This document shows positions 1 through 11,300 of a DNA stretch of 64,000 nt, in pieces. The stretch covers positions 373,099-437,098 of the forward strand of contig CP070719.1 in assembly GCA_020350725.1 (NCBI GenBank), written 5' to 3'. The notes under the pieces are model-generated. The model had not been told where the DNA came from. It saw nothing but the letters and a program-made list of their open reading frames with translations, and did no database searches. The position numbers and the translations under genes are program-made. Source of the stretch: a bacterium. GTDB lineage: Bacteria > BMS3Abin14. Numbering within the stretch: the stretch's first letter is position 1; every line of letters starts with the position of its first letter.

Positions 1-138
1 ATGGTGATGCCTGGGGACAACGTGTCGATGGAGGTCAACCTGATCACACCCATCGCCATGGAGAAGGAGCTTCGGTTCGCCATCCGGGAGGGTGGCCGGA
101 CCGTGGGTGCCGGCGTCGTCAGCGATATCATCGAGTAG
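1..138 (+). CDS. tuf: Elongation factor Tu, 3' end of first copy (partial)
   Basis: This is the last 45 codons of an EF-Tu gene whose 5' part lies outside the window. EF-Tu carries aminoacyl-tRNA to the ribosome as a GTP complex. The visible residues are the end of beta-barrel domain 3 ([11 protein letters not shown]..., then [17 protein letters not shown]). The nucleotides are identical to 16911-17048, the 3' end of the second tuf copy, and the identity stops a few bases after the stop codon. Two near-identical tuf genes, one before tRNA-Trp/secE and one after fusA, are common in bacteria and are kept alike by gene conversion. The gene is followed by rpmG after 38 bases. Confidence 0.95.
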   Translation: MVMPGDNVSMEVNLITPIAMEKELRFAIREGGRTVGAGVVSDIIE

Positions 139-176
139 GGAAGAGAGGTCTTCCTGCAGGATAAGGACGGTCCACA

Positions 177-326
177 ATGCGTGTCATCGTTACTCTCGAG
201 TGCACTGGATGCAAAAGGCGGAATTACACCTCGACGAAGAACAAGAAAAACACCACCGAGAGGTTGGAATTAAAGAAATACTGCAGTTTCTGTCAGGGGC
301 ACACGGTCCATAAAGAGACCAAATAG
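177..326 (+). CDS. rpmG: 50S ribosomal protein L33
   Basis: This 49-residue protein is L33, a small protein of the large ribosomal subunit near the E site. It starts [17 protein letters not shown] and carries two CxxC pairs (C9/C12 and C36/C39), so it is the zinc-binding (C+) form. The length is normal for the family. It lies between tuf and tRNA-Trp, a usual place for rpmG. An AAGGA upstream of the ATG serves as ribosome binding site. All three upstream genes appear to end at the hairpin that follows the tRNA. Confidence 0.95.
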   Translation: MRVIVTLECTGCKRRNYTSTKNKKNTTERLELKKYCSFCQGHTVHKETK

Positions 327-352
327 ACCCAGAGCCGCCGGTAGAAAAGGAC

Positions 353-429
353 AGGCCAGTAGCTCTAACGGTTAGAGCACCGGTCTCCAAAACCGGGTGA
401 TGGGGGTTCGAATCCCTCCTGGCCTGCCA
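353..429 (+). tRNA. trnW: tRNA-Trp (anticodon CCA)
   Basis: A complete cloverleaf can be drawn by hand. The acceptor stem AGGCCAG pairs with CTGGCCT, the D stem GCTC with GAGC, the anticodon stem CCGGT with ACCGG, and the T arm carries TTCGAAT. The anticodon CCA is at 387-389, which reads UGG (Trp). The 3' CCA is encoded (427-429). A tRNA-Trp gene between tuf and secE is a conserved arrangement in many bacteria. Confidence 0.97.
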
Positions 430-461
430 ATTCTTTCCCGGCGACGGAGAAGAATTTTTTT
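429..461 (+). terminator. Intrinsic terminator after tRNA-Trp
   Basis: AATTCTTTCCCG (429-440) pairs with CGGAGAAGAATT (445-456) around a GCGA tetraloop, with one T-G wobble and one C-A mismatch, followed by a run of T to 461. The hairpin begins at the last base of the tRNA. It should end the tuf-rpmG-tRNA transcript, leaving secE-nusG to start from its own promoter in 462-603. I could not identify a convincing promoter there. Confidence 0.7.
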
Positions 462-603
462 CCTCCCCTGGAAGGTGAACGGGGTATATGGGAGACGGGA
501 ACATAGGGGAATTGGAAAACGGTCTTAAAAGCGTCCGTAAACCGGTGATCTGGAGATTCAGTATCCGGATTCCATACCCCATTCCCCCGAGGAAATATAC
601 GCG

Positions 604-789
604 ATGTTCGGAAAACTCAAGACGTTTATCAGTGAAGTCAGGGTTGAATTGAAGAAGGTTACCTGGCCCTCGAGACAGGATACCGTCGCTTCGACCGGCG
701 TTGTCCTGGTGGTCGTTTTCATCATCGGCTTCTATCTCGGCATCATCGATGTTCTGCTCAGCCGCCTCGTGGCGGCCATCCTCAGTTAG
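604..789 (+). CDS. secE: Preprotein translocase subunit SecE
   Basis: SecE is the small essential clamp subunit of the SecYEG channel in the inner membrane. At 61 residues this is the short single-span type. The conserved amphipathic region ([19 protein letters not shown], about residues 8-26) precedes one transmembrane helix (about 29-52, [17 protein letters not shown]). A GAGGAAA ribosome binding site precedes the ATG. It is followed 16 bases later by nusG, the standard secE-nusG pair; secY is far downstream in the spc block. Confidence 0.95.
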   Translation: MFGKLKTFISEVRVELKKVTWPSRQDTVASTGVVLVVVFIIGFYLGIIDVLLSRLVAAILS

Positions 790-805
790 GGACCGGGAGA
801 ACTCC

Positions 806-1342
806 GTGACAATACCTGAAAAAGACTGGTACGTGGTTCACACTCATACCGGTTACGAGAACCAAGTACGAGAGTCCCTCCACCAGAAATTCAAGGAACA
901 GCACAAAGAGGAGTACCTCGGGGACATAATGATACCCTCCGAAGAGGTCGTCGAACTCAAGAAGGGCCGCAAAAAGATCTCCACCCGAAAATTCTTCCCC
1001 GGGTACATTCTGGTGGAGCTGGCCCTGAACGACGAGACCTGGCACCTGGTGACCAGTCTTCCCAAGGTCACAGGATTTGTCGGCGGATCGAACCCCGCCC
1101 CCCTCTCTCCCAGCGAGGTTTCAGAGATCAGGCAGCAGGTGGAGGAAGGAGCCGAGAGACCGACCCCGAAGGTGGTCTTTTCCGTTGGGGAGAGCGTGAG
1201 AGTCGTCGATGGACCTTTCACCAACTTCAACGGAATCGTCAAGGAGGTCAACGAGGAAAAGGGCAAGCTGAAGGTCCTCGTCACCATCTTCGGCAGGGCG
1301 ACCTCTGTGGAACTGGAGTTTCTCCAGGTGGAGAAGAACTGA
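806..1342 (+). CDS. nusG: Transcription termination/antitermination protein NusG
   Basis: NusG binds RNA polymerase, promotes processive elongation and links it to Rho or the ribosome. This protein has 178 residues. The N-terminal NGN domain begins at [14 protein letters not shown] and contains the polymerase-contact segment [17 protein letters not shown]-terminal KOW domain follows ([19 protein letters not shown], about residues 128-146). I chose the GTG at 806, with GGGAG just upstream, because translation from farther upstream in this frame gives Ser-rich residues foreign to NusG. It leads the rplK-rplA-rplJ-rplL-rpoBC run. Confidence 0.95.
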   Translation: MTIPEKDWYVVHTHTGYENQVRESLHQKFKEQHKEEYLGDIMIPSEEVVELKKGRKKISTRKFFPGYILVELALNDETWHLVTSLPKVTGFVGGSNPAPLSPSEVSEIRQQVEEGAERPTPKVVFSVGESVRVVDGPFTNFNGIVKEVNEEKGKLKVLVTIFGRATSVELEFLQVEKN

Positions 1343-1364
1343 ACGGAAGGAAGGAAGCTGGGAA

Positions 1365-1841
1365 ATGGCGAAGAAAGTTATTGGAATGATCAAGCTGCAG
1401 GTGCCGGCGGGACAGGCCAATCCCTCGCCCCCGGTGGGGCCGGCACTGGGCCAGCACGGTGTTAACATCATGGAGTTCTGCAAAGCGTTCAACGCAAAAA
1501 CCCAGGATCAGGCGGGTCTGATCATTCCCGTTGTGATAACGGTATACGGTGACCGATCCTTCAGCTTCATCACGAAGACGCCACCGGCGGCGGTCCTGCT
1601 CAGGATAGCGGCCGGTCTCGAAAAGGGGTCCGGTGAACCCAACAAGATCAAGGTCGGGAAGGTGACCTTATCCCAGATCGAAGAGATCGCCAGGACAAAG
1701 ATGCCGGACCTGAACGCCAACACCCTCGAGCAGGCCATGTCCATGATCACGGGGACGGCCCGCAGCATGGGTATCGTTGTGGAGGCCTCGGGAACCGGGG
1801 AGGCGGCTCCGCCGGCGGACGCCGGGCAGGCCGAGGGATAG
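1365..1841 (+). CDS. rplK: 50S ribosomal protein L11
   Basis: L11 forms the base of the factor-binding stalk on 23S rRNA with L10 and L12. The protein has 158 residues against a usual 141-145; the excess is a short Gly/Ala/Pro-rich C-terminal tail ([19 protein letters not shown]). The family pattern [32 protein letters not shown] is present near the N terminus (about residues 12-43). It starts 22 bases after nusG with a GGGAA-type ribosome binding site. The 151-base spacer to rplA is unusually long and holds a degenerate inverted repeat. Confidence 0.96.
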   Translation: MAKKVIGMIKLQVPAGQANPSPPVGPALGQHGVNIMEFCKAFNAKTQDQAGLIIPVVITVYGDRSFSFITKTPPAAVLLRIAAGLEKGSGEPNKIKVGKVTLSQIEEIARTKMPDLNANTLEQAMSMITGTARSMGIVVEASGTGEAAPPADAGQAEG

Positions 1842-1860
1842 GGCTGGAACTTCAGAGAGT

Positions 1861-1951
1861 GGAACATTCGAAGTCAGAGATTCGAGTACTGATCGCCGGG
1901 TGAGGAAATTCGAGTTTTTGGACGGTCGATTTACCGGCCTTCCAATGTTCT
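1861..1951 (+). repeat. Degenerate intergenic inverted repeat (rplK-rplA spacer)
   Basis: GGAACATTCGAAG at 1861-1873 is matched at 11 of 13 positions by the reverse complement of CTTCCAATGTTCT at 1939-1951. The centre is about 65 bases of low-complexity sequence with recurrent TTCGAG words. The layout resembles spacers at 41785-41846, 44086-44180 and 46431-46518. No named repeat family was recognised. Confidence 0.5.
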
Positions 1952-1992
1952 AATTTCTATTCTCCAATGTCTGCGACAATTAGGAGTTTTCG

Positions 1993-2694
1993 ATGAAAGC
2001 CGGAAAGAGATATACCAGTGCTGCCGAGAAGATCGATCGGATGAAAACGGTGGATTTCCAGACGGCCGTTTCCCTTGTGAAGGGGACAGCCACCGCCAAG
2101 TTCGACGAAACAGTTGAGTGCGCTGTTCGTCTCGGTGTTGATCCTCGCCGAAGCGACCAGGTGGTCAGGGGGGCGATCGTCCTCCCTCACGGACTGGGGC
2201 GCAGCGAGAGGATCGTGGTCTTCGCCAAAGGGGAAAAGGAGAGGGAGGCAAGGGAGGCCGGCGCAGACTTCGTCGGATCCGACGATCTTGCCGAGAAGAT
2301 CCAGGGCGGATGGCTGGAATTCGACAGGGTCGTGGCAACCCCCGATATAATGGGCGTTGTGGGAAAACTGGGCAAGGTTCTCGGCCCGAGGGGGATGATG
2401 CCCAATCCGAAGCTCGGCACCGTCACGTTCGAAGTGGCAAAGGCTATCGAGGAGATCAAGGCCGGAAAGTCAGAGTTCAAGACGGACAAGAATGGAATCG
2501 TCCACTCCCGCATCGGCAAGGCGAGCTTCGACGAGGAGAAGCTGGTGGAGAACCTCACCGCTTTCCTCGAGGCCCTCATGAAACTAAAGCCCGCGGCCAG
2601 CAAGGGACGCTATTTGAGGAGCATCACCCTCTCGTCCACGATGGGACCCGGGGTCAAGATCGATCCCGTGTGGGCTACAAATGCACTCAGATAA
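1993..2694 (+). CDS. rplA: 50S ribosomal protein L1
   Basis: L1 forms the mobile stalk at the ribosomal E site and guides release of deacylated tRNA; in many bacteria it also represses its own operon. The 233-residue length is standard. Recognisable blocks are [15 protein letters not shown] at the start, the [23 protein letters not shown] segment and [15 protein letters not shown] near residues 130-145. AGGAG precedes the ATG. It is followed by a 340-base spacer that carries the L10 leader. Confidence 0.97.
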   Translation: MKAGKRYTSAAEKIDRMKTVDFQTAVSLVKGTATAKFDETVECAVRLGVDPRRSDQVVRGAIVLPHGLGRSERIVVFAKGEKEREAREAGADFVGSDDLAEKIQGGWLEFDRVVATPDIMGVVGKLGKVLGPRGMMPNPKLGTVTFEVAKAIEEIKAGKSEFKTDKNGIVHSRIGKASFDEEKLVENLTAFLEALMKLKPAASKGRYLRSITLSSTMGPGVKIDPVWATNALR

Positions 2695-2809
2695 GAAGGT
2701 AAGGATCGATTCGCCGGATACACCCTGACTGCGGTCGGGATGAGGGGGGGGGCCGACACATCCGTAGCCCCGCCAGTCCCGGCCGGGTCCATACAGACCG
2801 AGTAAGCCA

Positions 2810-2930
2810 CACCGGCAGTTCCATGACAGCAGGGTCATGCCGCGGTTCCGAGCAGGTTCCAGGACCGAGGCGGATTAAAAGTCCCCAGGGGCACCCTGCC
2901 GAGACGCGGTGTGATTCCATAGCAATCCAC
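2810..2930 (+). promoter_or_regulatory. Candidate ribosomal protein L10 leader RNA
   Basis: The 340 bases between rplA and rplJ contain no credible gene. The stretch GACAGCAGGG (near 2825-2834) and, after GGATTAAAAG, the segment ACCCTGCCGAGACG (near 2893-2906) resemble the paired conserved motifs of the L10 leader, in which a free L10-L12 complex binds and represses rplJ-rplL translation. The boundaries are approximate. The remaining spacer (2695-2810 and 2930-3034) shows several GC-rich short repeats but nothing I can name. Confidence 0.6.
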
Positions 2931-3034
2931 GGAGAATACCTGGAGCGCGTTGGACCACTTCAAGTCTCATCCTGTCACAGCACCCGGAGTGGAAAGGACA
3001 TGTCACCCGAAGACCGGAGAAAGGAGGTTTGAAG

Positions 3035-3556
3035 TTGGGTCGCGCCGAAAGAGACAGAGAAATCCAGGATCTGCATGAGCTTTTTGGAAGTTTCGAGATG
3101 GCCATTCTCGCCGATTACCGCGGCTTGAATGTCAGCGAGATCACCGATTTCCGTTCGCAGCTCCGCAACGTCCAGGGCCGTTTCAGGGTTGTGAAGAACA
3201 CCCTGTCCATCCGCGCCGCGGATGGGACACCCCTCGAATCCGTCAAGGATCATTTCGTCGGCCCGGTGGGGATCCTTTATACGGTGGGGGACCCAGTCGG
3301 TCCCGCCAAGATCCTCGTCGAATTCATGAAAAAGAACGAGAAACTCGAGGCCAAGGTCGGTGTGCTGTCGGGCAAGGTCATCGGCATGGACGACATAAGG
3401 ATGCTGGCCGATCTTCCTGACAGGAGCACCCTGGTCGCCAAGGCCCTGTCCTCCATGCAGGCACCGGCGGCCAATTTTGTCCGGACCCTCGCGGAAGTTC
3501 CGGGCAGTTTCGTCCGGGTTCTGGAGGCCATACGCTCGCAGAAGGAGGCCGCCTGA
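3035..3556 (+). CDS. rplJ: 50S ribosomal protein L10
   Basis: L10 anchors the L12 dimers to the ribosome as the stalk base; the L10-L12 complex is also the usual repressor of this mRNA. The protein has 173 residues. The N terminus (RAERDREIQDLHELFGSFEMAILADYRGLNV) and the FRVVKNTL block match the family. The C-terminal helix that binds L12 is near FVRVLEAIRSQKEAA. I chose TTG at 3035, which lies 7 bases after an AAGGAGG; the in-frame TTG at 3029 is too close to that site. Confidence 0.94.
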   Translation: MGRAERDREIQDLHELFGSFEMAILADYRGLNVSEITDFRSQLRNVQGRFRVVKNTLSIRAADGTPLESVKDHFVGPVGILYTVGDPVGPAKILVEFMKKNEKLEAKVGVLSGKVIGMDDIRMLADLPDRSTLVAKALSSMQAPAANFVRTLAEVPGSFVRVLEAIRSQKEAA

Positions 3557-3623
3557 GCCCCCCCGACCGTCTCGATCAGATCGTTAATGAACAAAGTTTT
3601 AATAGGAATAGGAGGAAAAGATC

Positions 3624-4007
3624 ATGGCAGGTATCAGCAAGGATGATGTGGTTCAGTTTATCGAGAACATGACCGTTCTGGAGATGGCTGAATTCGTCAA
3701 GGAGCTTGAGGAGAAGTTCGGTGTCAGCGCTGCCGCACCTGTGGCGGTGGCCGCAATGCCCGGCGCCGCCCCCGGAGCCGCTGCGGAGGAGGAGAAGACC
3801 GAGTTCGACGTGGTTCTCTCCGAAGTGGGAGCCGAGAAGATCAAGGTCATCAAGGTCGTGCGCTCCCTCACGGGCCTCGGGCTGAAAGAGGCCAAAGACC
3901 TCGTCGACGGGGCCCCAAACCCGGTCAAGGAGGGCGTTTCCAAGGATGAGGCGGAGGATGCCAGGAAGCAGCTCGAAGAGGTCGGTGCCAAAGCGGACAT
4001 CAAGTAG
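3624..4007 (+). CDS. rplL: 50S ribosomal protein L7/L12
   Basis: L12 dimers form the flexible stalk that recruits and activates translation GTPases. The 127-residue protein has the N-terminal dimerisation helices ([21 protein letters not shown]), an Ala/Pro/Gly-rich hinge (about residues 35-56), and the C-terminal domain with the conserved [27 protein letters not shown] segment. AGGAGG precedes the ATG. It follows rplJ by 67 bases, and the 99-base spacer to rpoB holds a strong hairpin. Confidence 0.97.
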   Translation: MAGISKDDVVQFIENMTVLEMAEFVKELEEKFGVSAAAPVAVAAMPGAAPGAAAEEEKTEFDVVLSEVGAEKIKVIKVVRSLTGLGLKEAKDLVDGAPNPVKEGVSKDEAEDARKQLEEVGAKADIK

Positions 4008-4028
4008 AGCGCGGATGTTCCCAATTAT

Positions 4029-4066
4029 GCTGACGGAGGGAGTCCTCCGGGCTCCCTTCCGTCAGC
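4029..4066 (+). promoter_or_regulatory. rplL-rpoB intergenic hairpin (attenuator or processing site)
   Basis: GCTGACGGAGGGAG (4029-4042) pairs with CTCCCTTCCGTCAGC (4052-4066) with one bulged T. No T run follows, so it is not a clean intrinsic terminator. In Escherichia coli the same spacer holds a partial terminator and an RNase III site that set the ratio of ribosomal protein to polymerase mRNA; a similar role here is inference. Confidence 0.6.
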
Positions 4067-4106
4067 CGTTCGATTCTAACGTCTATAGCTAAAACGGGGT
4101 GAGACG

Positions 4107-7100
4107 ATGGCAACAGCCACTCAGACCAGGTTCTCCCTGAGAAGAGATTATTCAAGACTTCCTTCCATTATCAGCATGCCCAACCTCATTGAGGTCCAGA
4201 AGGAGTCTTACGAGAAATTCCTCCAGATGAATGTGGCGCCGGCGGAGCGGGAGGAGATCGGCCTCCAGGCCGTATTCAAGGGGATCTTCCCCATCGAGGA
4301 CTACTCCAGGACGACGCTCCTCGATTTCGTCGAATACGACATCAAGGAGCCCAAGTTCGATGTCCAGGAGTGTCAGGACCGGGGGATGACCTATGCGGCC
4401 CCCCTCAACGTGACGATCAGGCTCGTCCATCTGGACGTGGACGAGGAGACGAAGAACAAGAAGGTGCGGGAGGTCAAGGAACAGGAGGTCTACCTCGGCG
4501 AGATCCCCCTCATGACCCCCAACGGAACCTTCACCATCAACGGTACCGAGAGGGTCATCGTCAGCCAGCTCCACCGGTCTCCCGGCGTCTTCTACGAACT
4601 GGACAAGACAAAATCCATGCTCGGCGGCCGGCCCCTCTACTCTGCCCGTGTCATCCCATACCGGGGGTCGTGGCTCGATTTCGAGTACGATGCCAAGGGT
4701 CTGATCAACGTCAGGATCGACCGGAGGCGCAAGATCCCCGCCACCATCCTCCTCAAAGCGCTTGGCTTCGGCCCCGAGGAGATCATCCGGAACTTCTATC
4801 TCCTGGACGTCATCAGGCTGCAGAAGGGTAAGGCCTTCAAGAGGTATCAGAAGGAAACCCTCGAGTACCAGAAGGTCTCCCGGGATATTACGGACGGCCG
4901 GTCCGGTGAGGTCCTCGTGCGGGAGGGGAGGAAGGTATACTCCTCGACCATCCGAAAGATCGAGGCGGCCGAGATCGCCGAGTTCGAGGTCGATCCGGTC
5001 GAGGAGCTCGTCGGGAAGTATATCGCTTCGGATCTGATCGACACGAACACGGGCGAGGTCATCGCCGAATGCAACGATCAGATCACACCGGAGATCTACG
5101 ACCGCATCGTGGAGGCGGGGATCGGCGAGCTCGAGGTCATCTTCATCGACAATCTGAAATACGAGACGTCCCTCAGGGACACTCTCGCCGCCGACAAGGT
5201 CAAGGACAACGACGAGGCTCTTCTGGAGATCTACCGGAAACTCCGGCCGGGTGATCCCCCGACCCTGGAAACCGCCAAGGCCCACTTCGACCGTCTCTTC
5301 TTCTCGGATGACCGTTACGATCTCTCCAAGGTCGGCCGGTTGAAGCTCAATAAAAAGCTCGGACTGGACACACCGCTGGGCATGCGGACCCTGATGAGCG
5401 AGGACATCATGGCCATCATGCAGTACCTGGTCAAACTGCGAAGCGGGGCGAAAGAAGTCCAGATGGACGACATCGACCACCTGGGGAACCGGAGAGTGAG
5501 GAGCGTCGGCGAGCTCCTCGAGAATCAGTTCCGCATCGGCCTGGTCCGGATGGAGAGGGCCATCAAGGAGAGGATGAGCATCCAGGAGATGGAAACGGTC
5601 ATGCCTCACGACCTGATCAATGCCAAGCCCGTCTCGGCGGTGGTCAAGGAATTCTTCGGCAGCAGCCAGCTCTCCCAGTTCATGGACCAGACCAATCCCC
5701 TGTCCGAGATCACACACAAAAGGAGGCTGTCGGCCCTGGGCCCCGGCGGTCTGACCCGGGAGAGGGCCGGATTCGAGGTCAGGGACGTTCACCCCACCCA
5801 CTACGGCCGCATCTGCCCCATCGAGACCCCGGAGGGCCCCAACATCGGCCTGATCTCCTCTCTGAGCACCTTTGCCCAGATCAACGAGTTCGGTTTCATC
5901 GAGACCCCCTACCGGATTGTGGACAACGCCAAAGTCACTGACGAGATCGTGTACCTATCCGCGCTGGATGAGGACAAGTATATCATCGCCCAGGCCAACG
6001 CCCCCCTCGACAAGAGGGGCCGGTTCGTCAACGAGCTCGTTTCCTGCCGCAAGGGAGGAGAGCCGATCATGGTGGGCCGAGACGAGGTGAGCCTGATGGA
6101 CGTGTCCCCGAAACAGCTCGTTTCCGTGGCTGCGTCGCTCATCCCCTTTCTGGAAAACGACGACGCCAACAGAGCTCTCATGGGATCCAACATGCAGAGG
6201 CAGGCCGTTCCGCTTCTCAAGACCGGCACACCGCTGGTCGGCACGGGGATGGAGGCAACCGCCGCCAGAGATTCCGGCGCCGTCGTGGTTGCCAAGAGGA
6301 GCGGCAGGGTGGAAAGCGTCGATGCCGGACGGGTCGTCATCCAGGTCGATGAGTCCGAGGAGGACAAGGAAGGAGTCGAGGGCTCCTCGAACGTCGACAT
6401 CTACCATCTGATCAAGTTCAAGAGATCGAACCAGAACACCTGTATCAATCAGGTTCCCATAGTCGAACCCGGCCAGATCGTCGCAACCGGCGACGTCATC
6501 GCCGACGGGCCGGCCACGGACGGCGGGGAGCTGGCCCTCGGTCAGAATATCCTCGTGGCCTTCATGCCCTGGGGCGGCTACAACTTCGAGGATTCCATCC
6601 TGGTGAGCGAGAGGCTCGTCCAGGACGACGTCTTCACCTCCATCCACATCGAGGAGTTCGAGGTCATGGCCCGGGACACCAAGCTGGGCAAGGAGGAGAT
6701 CACCAGGGATATTCCCAATGTGGGGGAGGATGCCCTCAAGGACCTTGACGAGGCCGGTATCGTCCGCATCGGAGCCGAGGTCAAATCGGGCGACATCCTC
6801 GTCGGCAAGGTCACCCCGAAGGGGGAGACGCAGCTGACGCCCGAGGAGAAACTCCTCCGGGCCATCTTCGGCGAGAAGGCCGGTGACGTGAGGGACACAT
6901 CCCTTCGGGTCCCGCCCGGAGTGGAGGGGGTCGTCATCGACGTGAAGGTCTTCTCCCGGAGGGGCATGGACAAGGACGCCCGCGCTCAGGCCATCGAGGA
7001 TGAACAGGTGGCCCGTTATATCAAGGACAGGGACGACGAGATCAGGATCGTACGCAACAGCATGTACGAGAAGATCCGGTCCACCATCAACGGCAAGAAG

Positions 7101-8261
7101 CTGGCCGCCGACGTCAAGGCCCCCGACGGATCCGTCCTGAGCAAGAAGGACGGCAAGGTCACGAACAAGATCCTCGACGAGCTCCCCAAGATCAAGTGGT
7201 TCGACATTCCTCTCACCGACCCGAAGGCCCTCGAGAGGATGGCCCTCCTGCGGCAGCGGTCCGAGAACCAGGAGGAGATGATCAGGACCCTGTTCGACGG
7301 CAAGATCGAGAAGCTCAGAAAGGGTGACGAGCTTCCGCCGGGCGTCATCAAAATGGTCAAGGTATACCTTGCCATCAAGAGACATCTCTCCGTCGGGGAC
7401 AAGATGGCCGGCCGACACGGCAACAAGGGCGTCCTGTCCAAAATCGTCCCGGTTGAGGACATGCCATATATGGAAGACGGCACGCCGGTCGATATGATCC
7501 TGAATCCCCTCGGCGTCCCCAGCCGGATGAACGTAGGCCAGATCCTGGAGACAATGCTGGGCTGGGCGGCGAAGGGGATCGGTGACAGGATCGACGAGAT
7601 GCTCACCAACAGCACGAGCCCGGCGAAGGTGAGGCAGTTTCTCAAGAAGATCTACACACCCGACCAGGCCACCGAGTCCTCGTCGAAGGCGGTCGACCTG
7701 ATCAACAGCCTGGAGGATGAAGAGGTCTTACGCCTGGTCGACACCATGAGGCCAGGACTCCGGGTCGCCTCACCGGTCTTCGACGGGGCCCACGAGGAGG
7801 AGATCCAGACACTCCTCACCATGGCCGACCTCCCCATCAGGGGGCAGGCCCGCCTTTTCGACGGTCGGACCGGTCATCCCTTCCACCGGAAGGTGACCGT
7901 TGGATTCATCTACATGATGAAGCTTCACCACCTCGTGGATGACAAGATCCACGCCCGGTCCATCGGCCCGTATTCGTTGGTCACGCAGCAGCCCCTGGGC
8001 GGCAAGGCCCAGTTCGGAGGTCAGAGGTTCGGAGAGATGGAAGTGTGGGCGCTTGAGGGATACGGTGCGGCCCACACCCTGCAGGAGATGCTCACCGTGA
8101 AATCCGATGACGTGGCCGGCCGGACCAAGATGTACGAGGCCATCGTCAAGGGAAACAATGCCATGGAGGCCGGCCTCCCTGAATCCTTCAACGTACTGGT
8201 AAAAGAGCTCCAGAGCTTCTGCCTGGATGTGGAGTTGCTGGAGGTTGAGGACGAGACGTGA
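4107..8261 (+). CDS. rpoB: DNA-directed RNA polymerase subunit beta
   Basis: This is the beta subunit of RNA polymerase, 1384 residues. The rifampicin-binding cluster (about residues 515-545) reads [30 protein letters not shown], with the Asp, His and Ser that sensitive enzymes carry, so the enzyme is predicted rifampicin-sensitive. The catalytic-core blocks [30 protein letters not shown] and [11 protein letters not shown] are all present, as is the C-terminal [17 protein letters not shown]. No large insertion or break is visible. It begins 99 bases after rplL, and rpoC follows 74 bases later. Confidence 0.98.
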   Translation: MATATQTRFSLRRDYSRLPSIISMPNLIEVQKESYEKFLQMNVAPAEREEIGLQAVFKGIFPIEDYSRTTLLDFVEYDIKEPKFDVQECQDRGMTYAAPLNVTIRLVHLDVDEETKNKKVREVKEQEVYLGEIPLMTPNGTFTINGTERVIVSQLHRSPGVFYELDKTKSMLGGRPLYSARVIPYRGSWLDFEYDAKGLINVRIDRRRKIPATILLKALGFGPEEIIRNFYLLDVIRLQKGKAFKRYQKETLEYQKVSRDITDGRSGEVLVREGRKVYSSTIRKIEAAEIAEFEVDPVEELVGKYIASDLIDTNTGEVIAECNDQITPEIYDRIVEAGIGELEVIFIDNLKYETSLRDTLAADKVKDNDEALLEIYRKLRPGDPPTLETAKAHFDRLFFSDDRYDLSKVGRLKLNKKLGLDTPLGMRTLMSEDIMAIMQYLVKLRSGAKEVQMDDIDHLGNRRVRSVGELLENQFRIGLVRMERAIKERMSIQEMETVMPHDLINAKPVSAVVKEFFGSSQLSQFMDQTNPLSEITHKRRLSALGPGGLTRERAGFEVRDVHPTHYGRICPIETPEGPNIGLISSLSTFAQINEFGFIETPYRIVDNAKVTDEIVYLSALDEDKYIIAQANAPLDKRGRFVNELVSCRKGGEPIMVGRDEVSLMDVSPKQLVSVAASLIPFLENDDANRALMGSNMQRQAVPLLKTGTPLVGTGMEATAARDSGAVVVAKRSGRVESVDAGRVVIQVDESEEDKEGVEGSSNVDIYHLIKFKRSNQNTCINQVPIVEPGQIVATGDVIADGPATDGGELALGQNILVAFMPWGGYNFEDSILVSERLVQDDVFTSIHIEEFEVMARDTKLGKEEITRDIPNVGEDALKDLDEAGIVRIGAEVKSGDILVGKVTPKGETQLTPEEKLLRAIFGEKAGDVRDTSLRVPPGVEGVVIDVKVFSRRGMDKDARAQAIEDEQVARYIKDRDDEIRIVRNSMYEKIRSTINGKKLAADVKAPDGSVLSKKDGKVTNKILDELPKIKWFDIPLTDPKALERMALLRQRSENQEEMIRTLFDGKIEKLRKGDELPPGVIKMVKVYLAIKRHLSVGDKMAGRHGNKGVLSKIVPVEDMPYMEDGTPVDMILNPLGVPSRMNVGQILETMLGWAAKGIGDRIDEMLTNSTSPAKVRQFLKKIYTPDQATESSSKAVDLINSLEDEEVLRLVDTMRPGLRVASPVFDGAHEEEIQTLLTMADLPIRGQARLFDGRTGHPFHRKVTVGFIYMMKLHHLVDDKIHARSIGPYSLVTQQPLGGKAQFGGQRFGEMEVWALEGYGAAHTLQEMLTVKSDDVAGRTKMYEAIVKGNNAMEAGLPESFNVLVKELQSFCLDVELLEVEDET

Positions 8262-8335
8262 CACCGGGCGCATCATCCCGCGGGGAGCACTCAGGTGCTT
8301 AGATCCCCTGTATTATATGGTTACGGAGGTATTCC

Positions 8336-11300
8336 ATGCCTTTAACAGATTTCTACAGTGAGTATTTCGACAGGCCGAAGTACCCGACCAACTTCAACTC
8401 CATCAGGCTTAAACTCGCCTCACCGGACAAGATCCGGGCGTGGTCCTACGGCGAGGTCAAGAAACCGGAGACGATCAACTACAGGACCTTCAAGCCGGAG
8501 AGGGACGGCCTGTTCTGCGCCAAGATCTTCGGCCCCACGAAGGATTACGAGTGCAACTGCGGCAAATACAAAAGGATGAAACACAGGGGCATCGTGTGCG
8601 AGAAGTGCGGCGTGGAGGTCATTCAGTCCAAGGTCCGGCGTGAACGGTTGGGACACATCGAGCTGGCCTCGCCCGTCGCACACATCTGGTTCATGAAGGG
8701 GATTCCGAGCCGTATCGGTCTCATGCTCGACATGTCCCTCAGGGAACTGGAGAGAGTGCTCTATTTCGAGGAATACATCGTCCTGGATCCGGGAGGCGAG
8801 GAGACCGGCCTTAAGGAAATGGACCTCGTTTCCGAGGACCGGTTCCGGGAGCTGAGGGAGAGATTCGGGGACACCTTCATCGTCGGCATGGGAGCTGAGG
8901 CGATCCGCGATCTCCTGACGCGTATCGATCTGGACCCCGTGGCCGGCGATCTGAGACAGGAGATGCTCGAGACCAATTCCGAGGCCAAACGGAAGAAGAT
9001 CGTCAAGAGGCTCAAGACAGTGGAATCCTTCCGGGAATCGGGCAACAGGCCCGAGTGGATGATCCTCGACGTGATCCCCGTTCTGCCGCCGGAGCTGAGG
9101 CCCCTGGTCCCACTGGATGGGGGACGTTTCGCCACTTCGGACCTCAACGATCTCTATCGGAGGGTCATCAACAGGAACAACCGCCTCAAGAGGCTCATGG
9201 AGCTCCGGGCACCGGAGATCATCGTCCGAAACGAGAAGAGGATGCTCCAGGAGGCCGTGGATGCCCTGTTCGACAACGGGCGCCGCGGCCGCCCCATAGT
9301 GGGATCCAACAAGAGGCCCCTCAAATCACTGAGCGACATGCTCAAGGGAAAACAGGGCCGTTTCCGCCAGAACCTGCTCGGCAAGAGGGTGGACTACTCG
9401 GGGCGGAGCGTCATCGTCATAGGCCCCGAGCTGAAGCTCCACCAATGCGGGCTGCCCAAGAAGATGGCCCTGGAGCTCTTCAAGCCCTTCATCTATCAGA
9501 AGCTGGAGCAGTACGAGCACGTCACGACCATCAAGAGCGCCAAGAAGATGGTGGAAAAGGAGAGGCCGGAAGTCTGGGATGTCCTCGACGAGGTGATCAA
9601 GGACCATCCTGTTCTGCTCAACCGGGCGCCAACCCTTCACAGGCTCGGTATCCAGGCCTTTGAGCCCGTCCTCATCGAGGGAAAAGCCATCCAGCTGCAT
9701 CCGTTGGTCTGTGCCGCATTCAATGCCGACTTCGACGGGGACCAGATGGCCGTTCACGTGCCCCTGTCGCTGGAGGCCCAGTTAGAGGCCAGGACCCTCA
9801 TGCTCGCCACCAACAATGTCCTGTCTCCAGCCAACGGCAGGCCCATTGTCGTTCCGACCCAGGACATCGTCCTGGGGGCCTACTGGATGACGAAAGAGCG
9901 ACCCAAATCGAAGGGCGATGGTCTGATCTTCGCCAACTTCGACGAGGTGCGCATGGCCTATGACCGGGATGCCGTGGCCCTCCAGGCCATGATCAAGGTC
10001 CGCCACAACGGGGAGCTGGTCGATACCACCGTGGGCAGGGTCCTCCTCTACGAGATCATGCCGGTCGAGATCCCCTTCGAGAGGGTCAACCAGCTACTGC
10101 GCAAAAAGGAGATCGGAGAGCTCGTCAAGAAATCCTTCGTCCTGGCCGGGAGCGAGAAGACCATTTACCTGCTTGACAACCTCAAGGACATGGGCTTCGC
10201 CTACGCGACCCAGTCCGGCCTGTCCATCTGCATCGAGGACATGCACGTTCCGATCAGCAAGGCGGATCTGCTCGAGCACGCCGAGAAAGAGGTCGGTGAG
10301 GTCCAGGCCCAGTATACGGACGGCCTCATCACCGACGGGGAACGCTACAACAAGGTCGTGGACATCTGGGCCAACGTCACCGAAGAGATCGCCCGCGAGG
10401 TCAACAAGACCCTCGAGGACGAGGGAACCGAGGGCGTTGGACGGTTCAACTCCATCTACATGATGGCCGATTCCGGCGCGCGGGGATCGGCCCAGCAGAT
10501 CAGGCAGCTGGCCGGCATGAGAGGCCTGATGGCCAAGCCCTCCGGTGAGATCATCGAAACTCCCATCAGAGCCAATTTCAGGGAAGGCCTTAAGGTCCTC
10601 GAGTACTTCATCTCCACCCACGGCGCCAGGAAGGGCCTTGCCGATACAGCCCTGAAGACGGCCAATTCAGGATATCTGACCAGGCGGCTCATCGATGTCG
10701 CTCAGGACTGCATCGTCACCTCGGATGACTGCGGGACGCCCGACGGGATCATCGTCACCTCACTGGTCGAGAGCGGTGAGGTCATCCAGCCGCTCGAGGA
10801 GAGGATCCTCGGCCGCATCGCCCTCGAGGACATTCGGGATCCCGAGACGGAGGAGGTCATTGTCCCCTCCGGTGAGGAGATCGACGAGGAAGGGGTGCAG
10901 GAGATCGACCGCAGGGGCCTGGGATACGAGGGTGTCGCCATACGTTCGGTGCTCACCTGCCGTTCCACCCAGGGCGTCTGCGCCAGGTGCTACGGCCGGG
11001 ACCTCGCCCGTGGCAGGCTGGCCGCCGTTGGAGAGGCCGTCGGGATCATCGCCGCTCAGTCCATAGGCGAGCCCGGTACACAGCTGACCATGAGGACCTT
11101 CCACATCGGGGGGACGGCCAGCCGGCGGGTCGAGCAGACGTCTCTCGAGGCGCCCATTCCCGGTACCGTTCGTTTTATCAACTTGAGCACGATCCAGAAC
11201 AGGGACGGCGATCTGGTGGTGATGAACAGGCACGGGGAGATCGCCATCACCGACGACAGCGGAAGAGAGAAGAAGAGATATCCTGTGATCTACGGGGCAA

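Noticed and set aside
2823-3032. 69-codon frame in the rplA-rplJ spacer
   Set aside because: It overlaps the probable L10 leader, and its sequence is Arg/Ser-rich with no recognisable domain.
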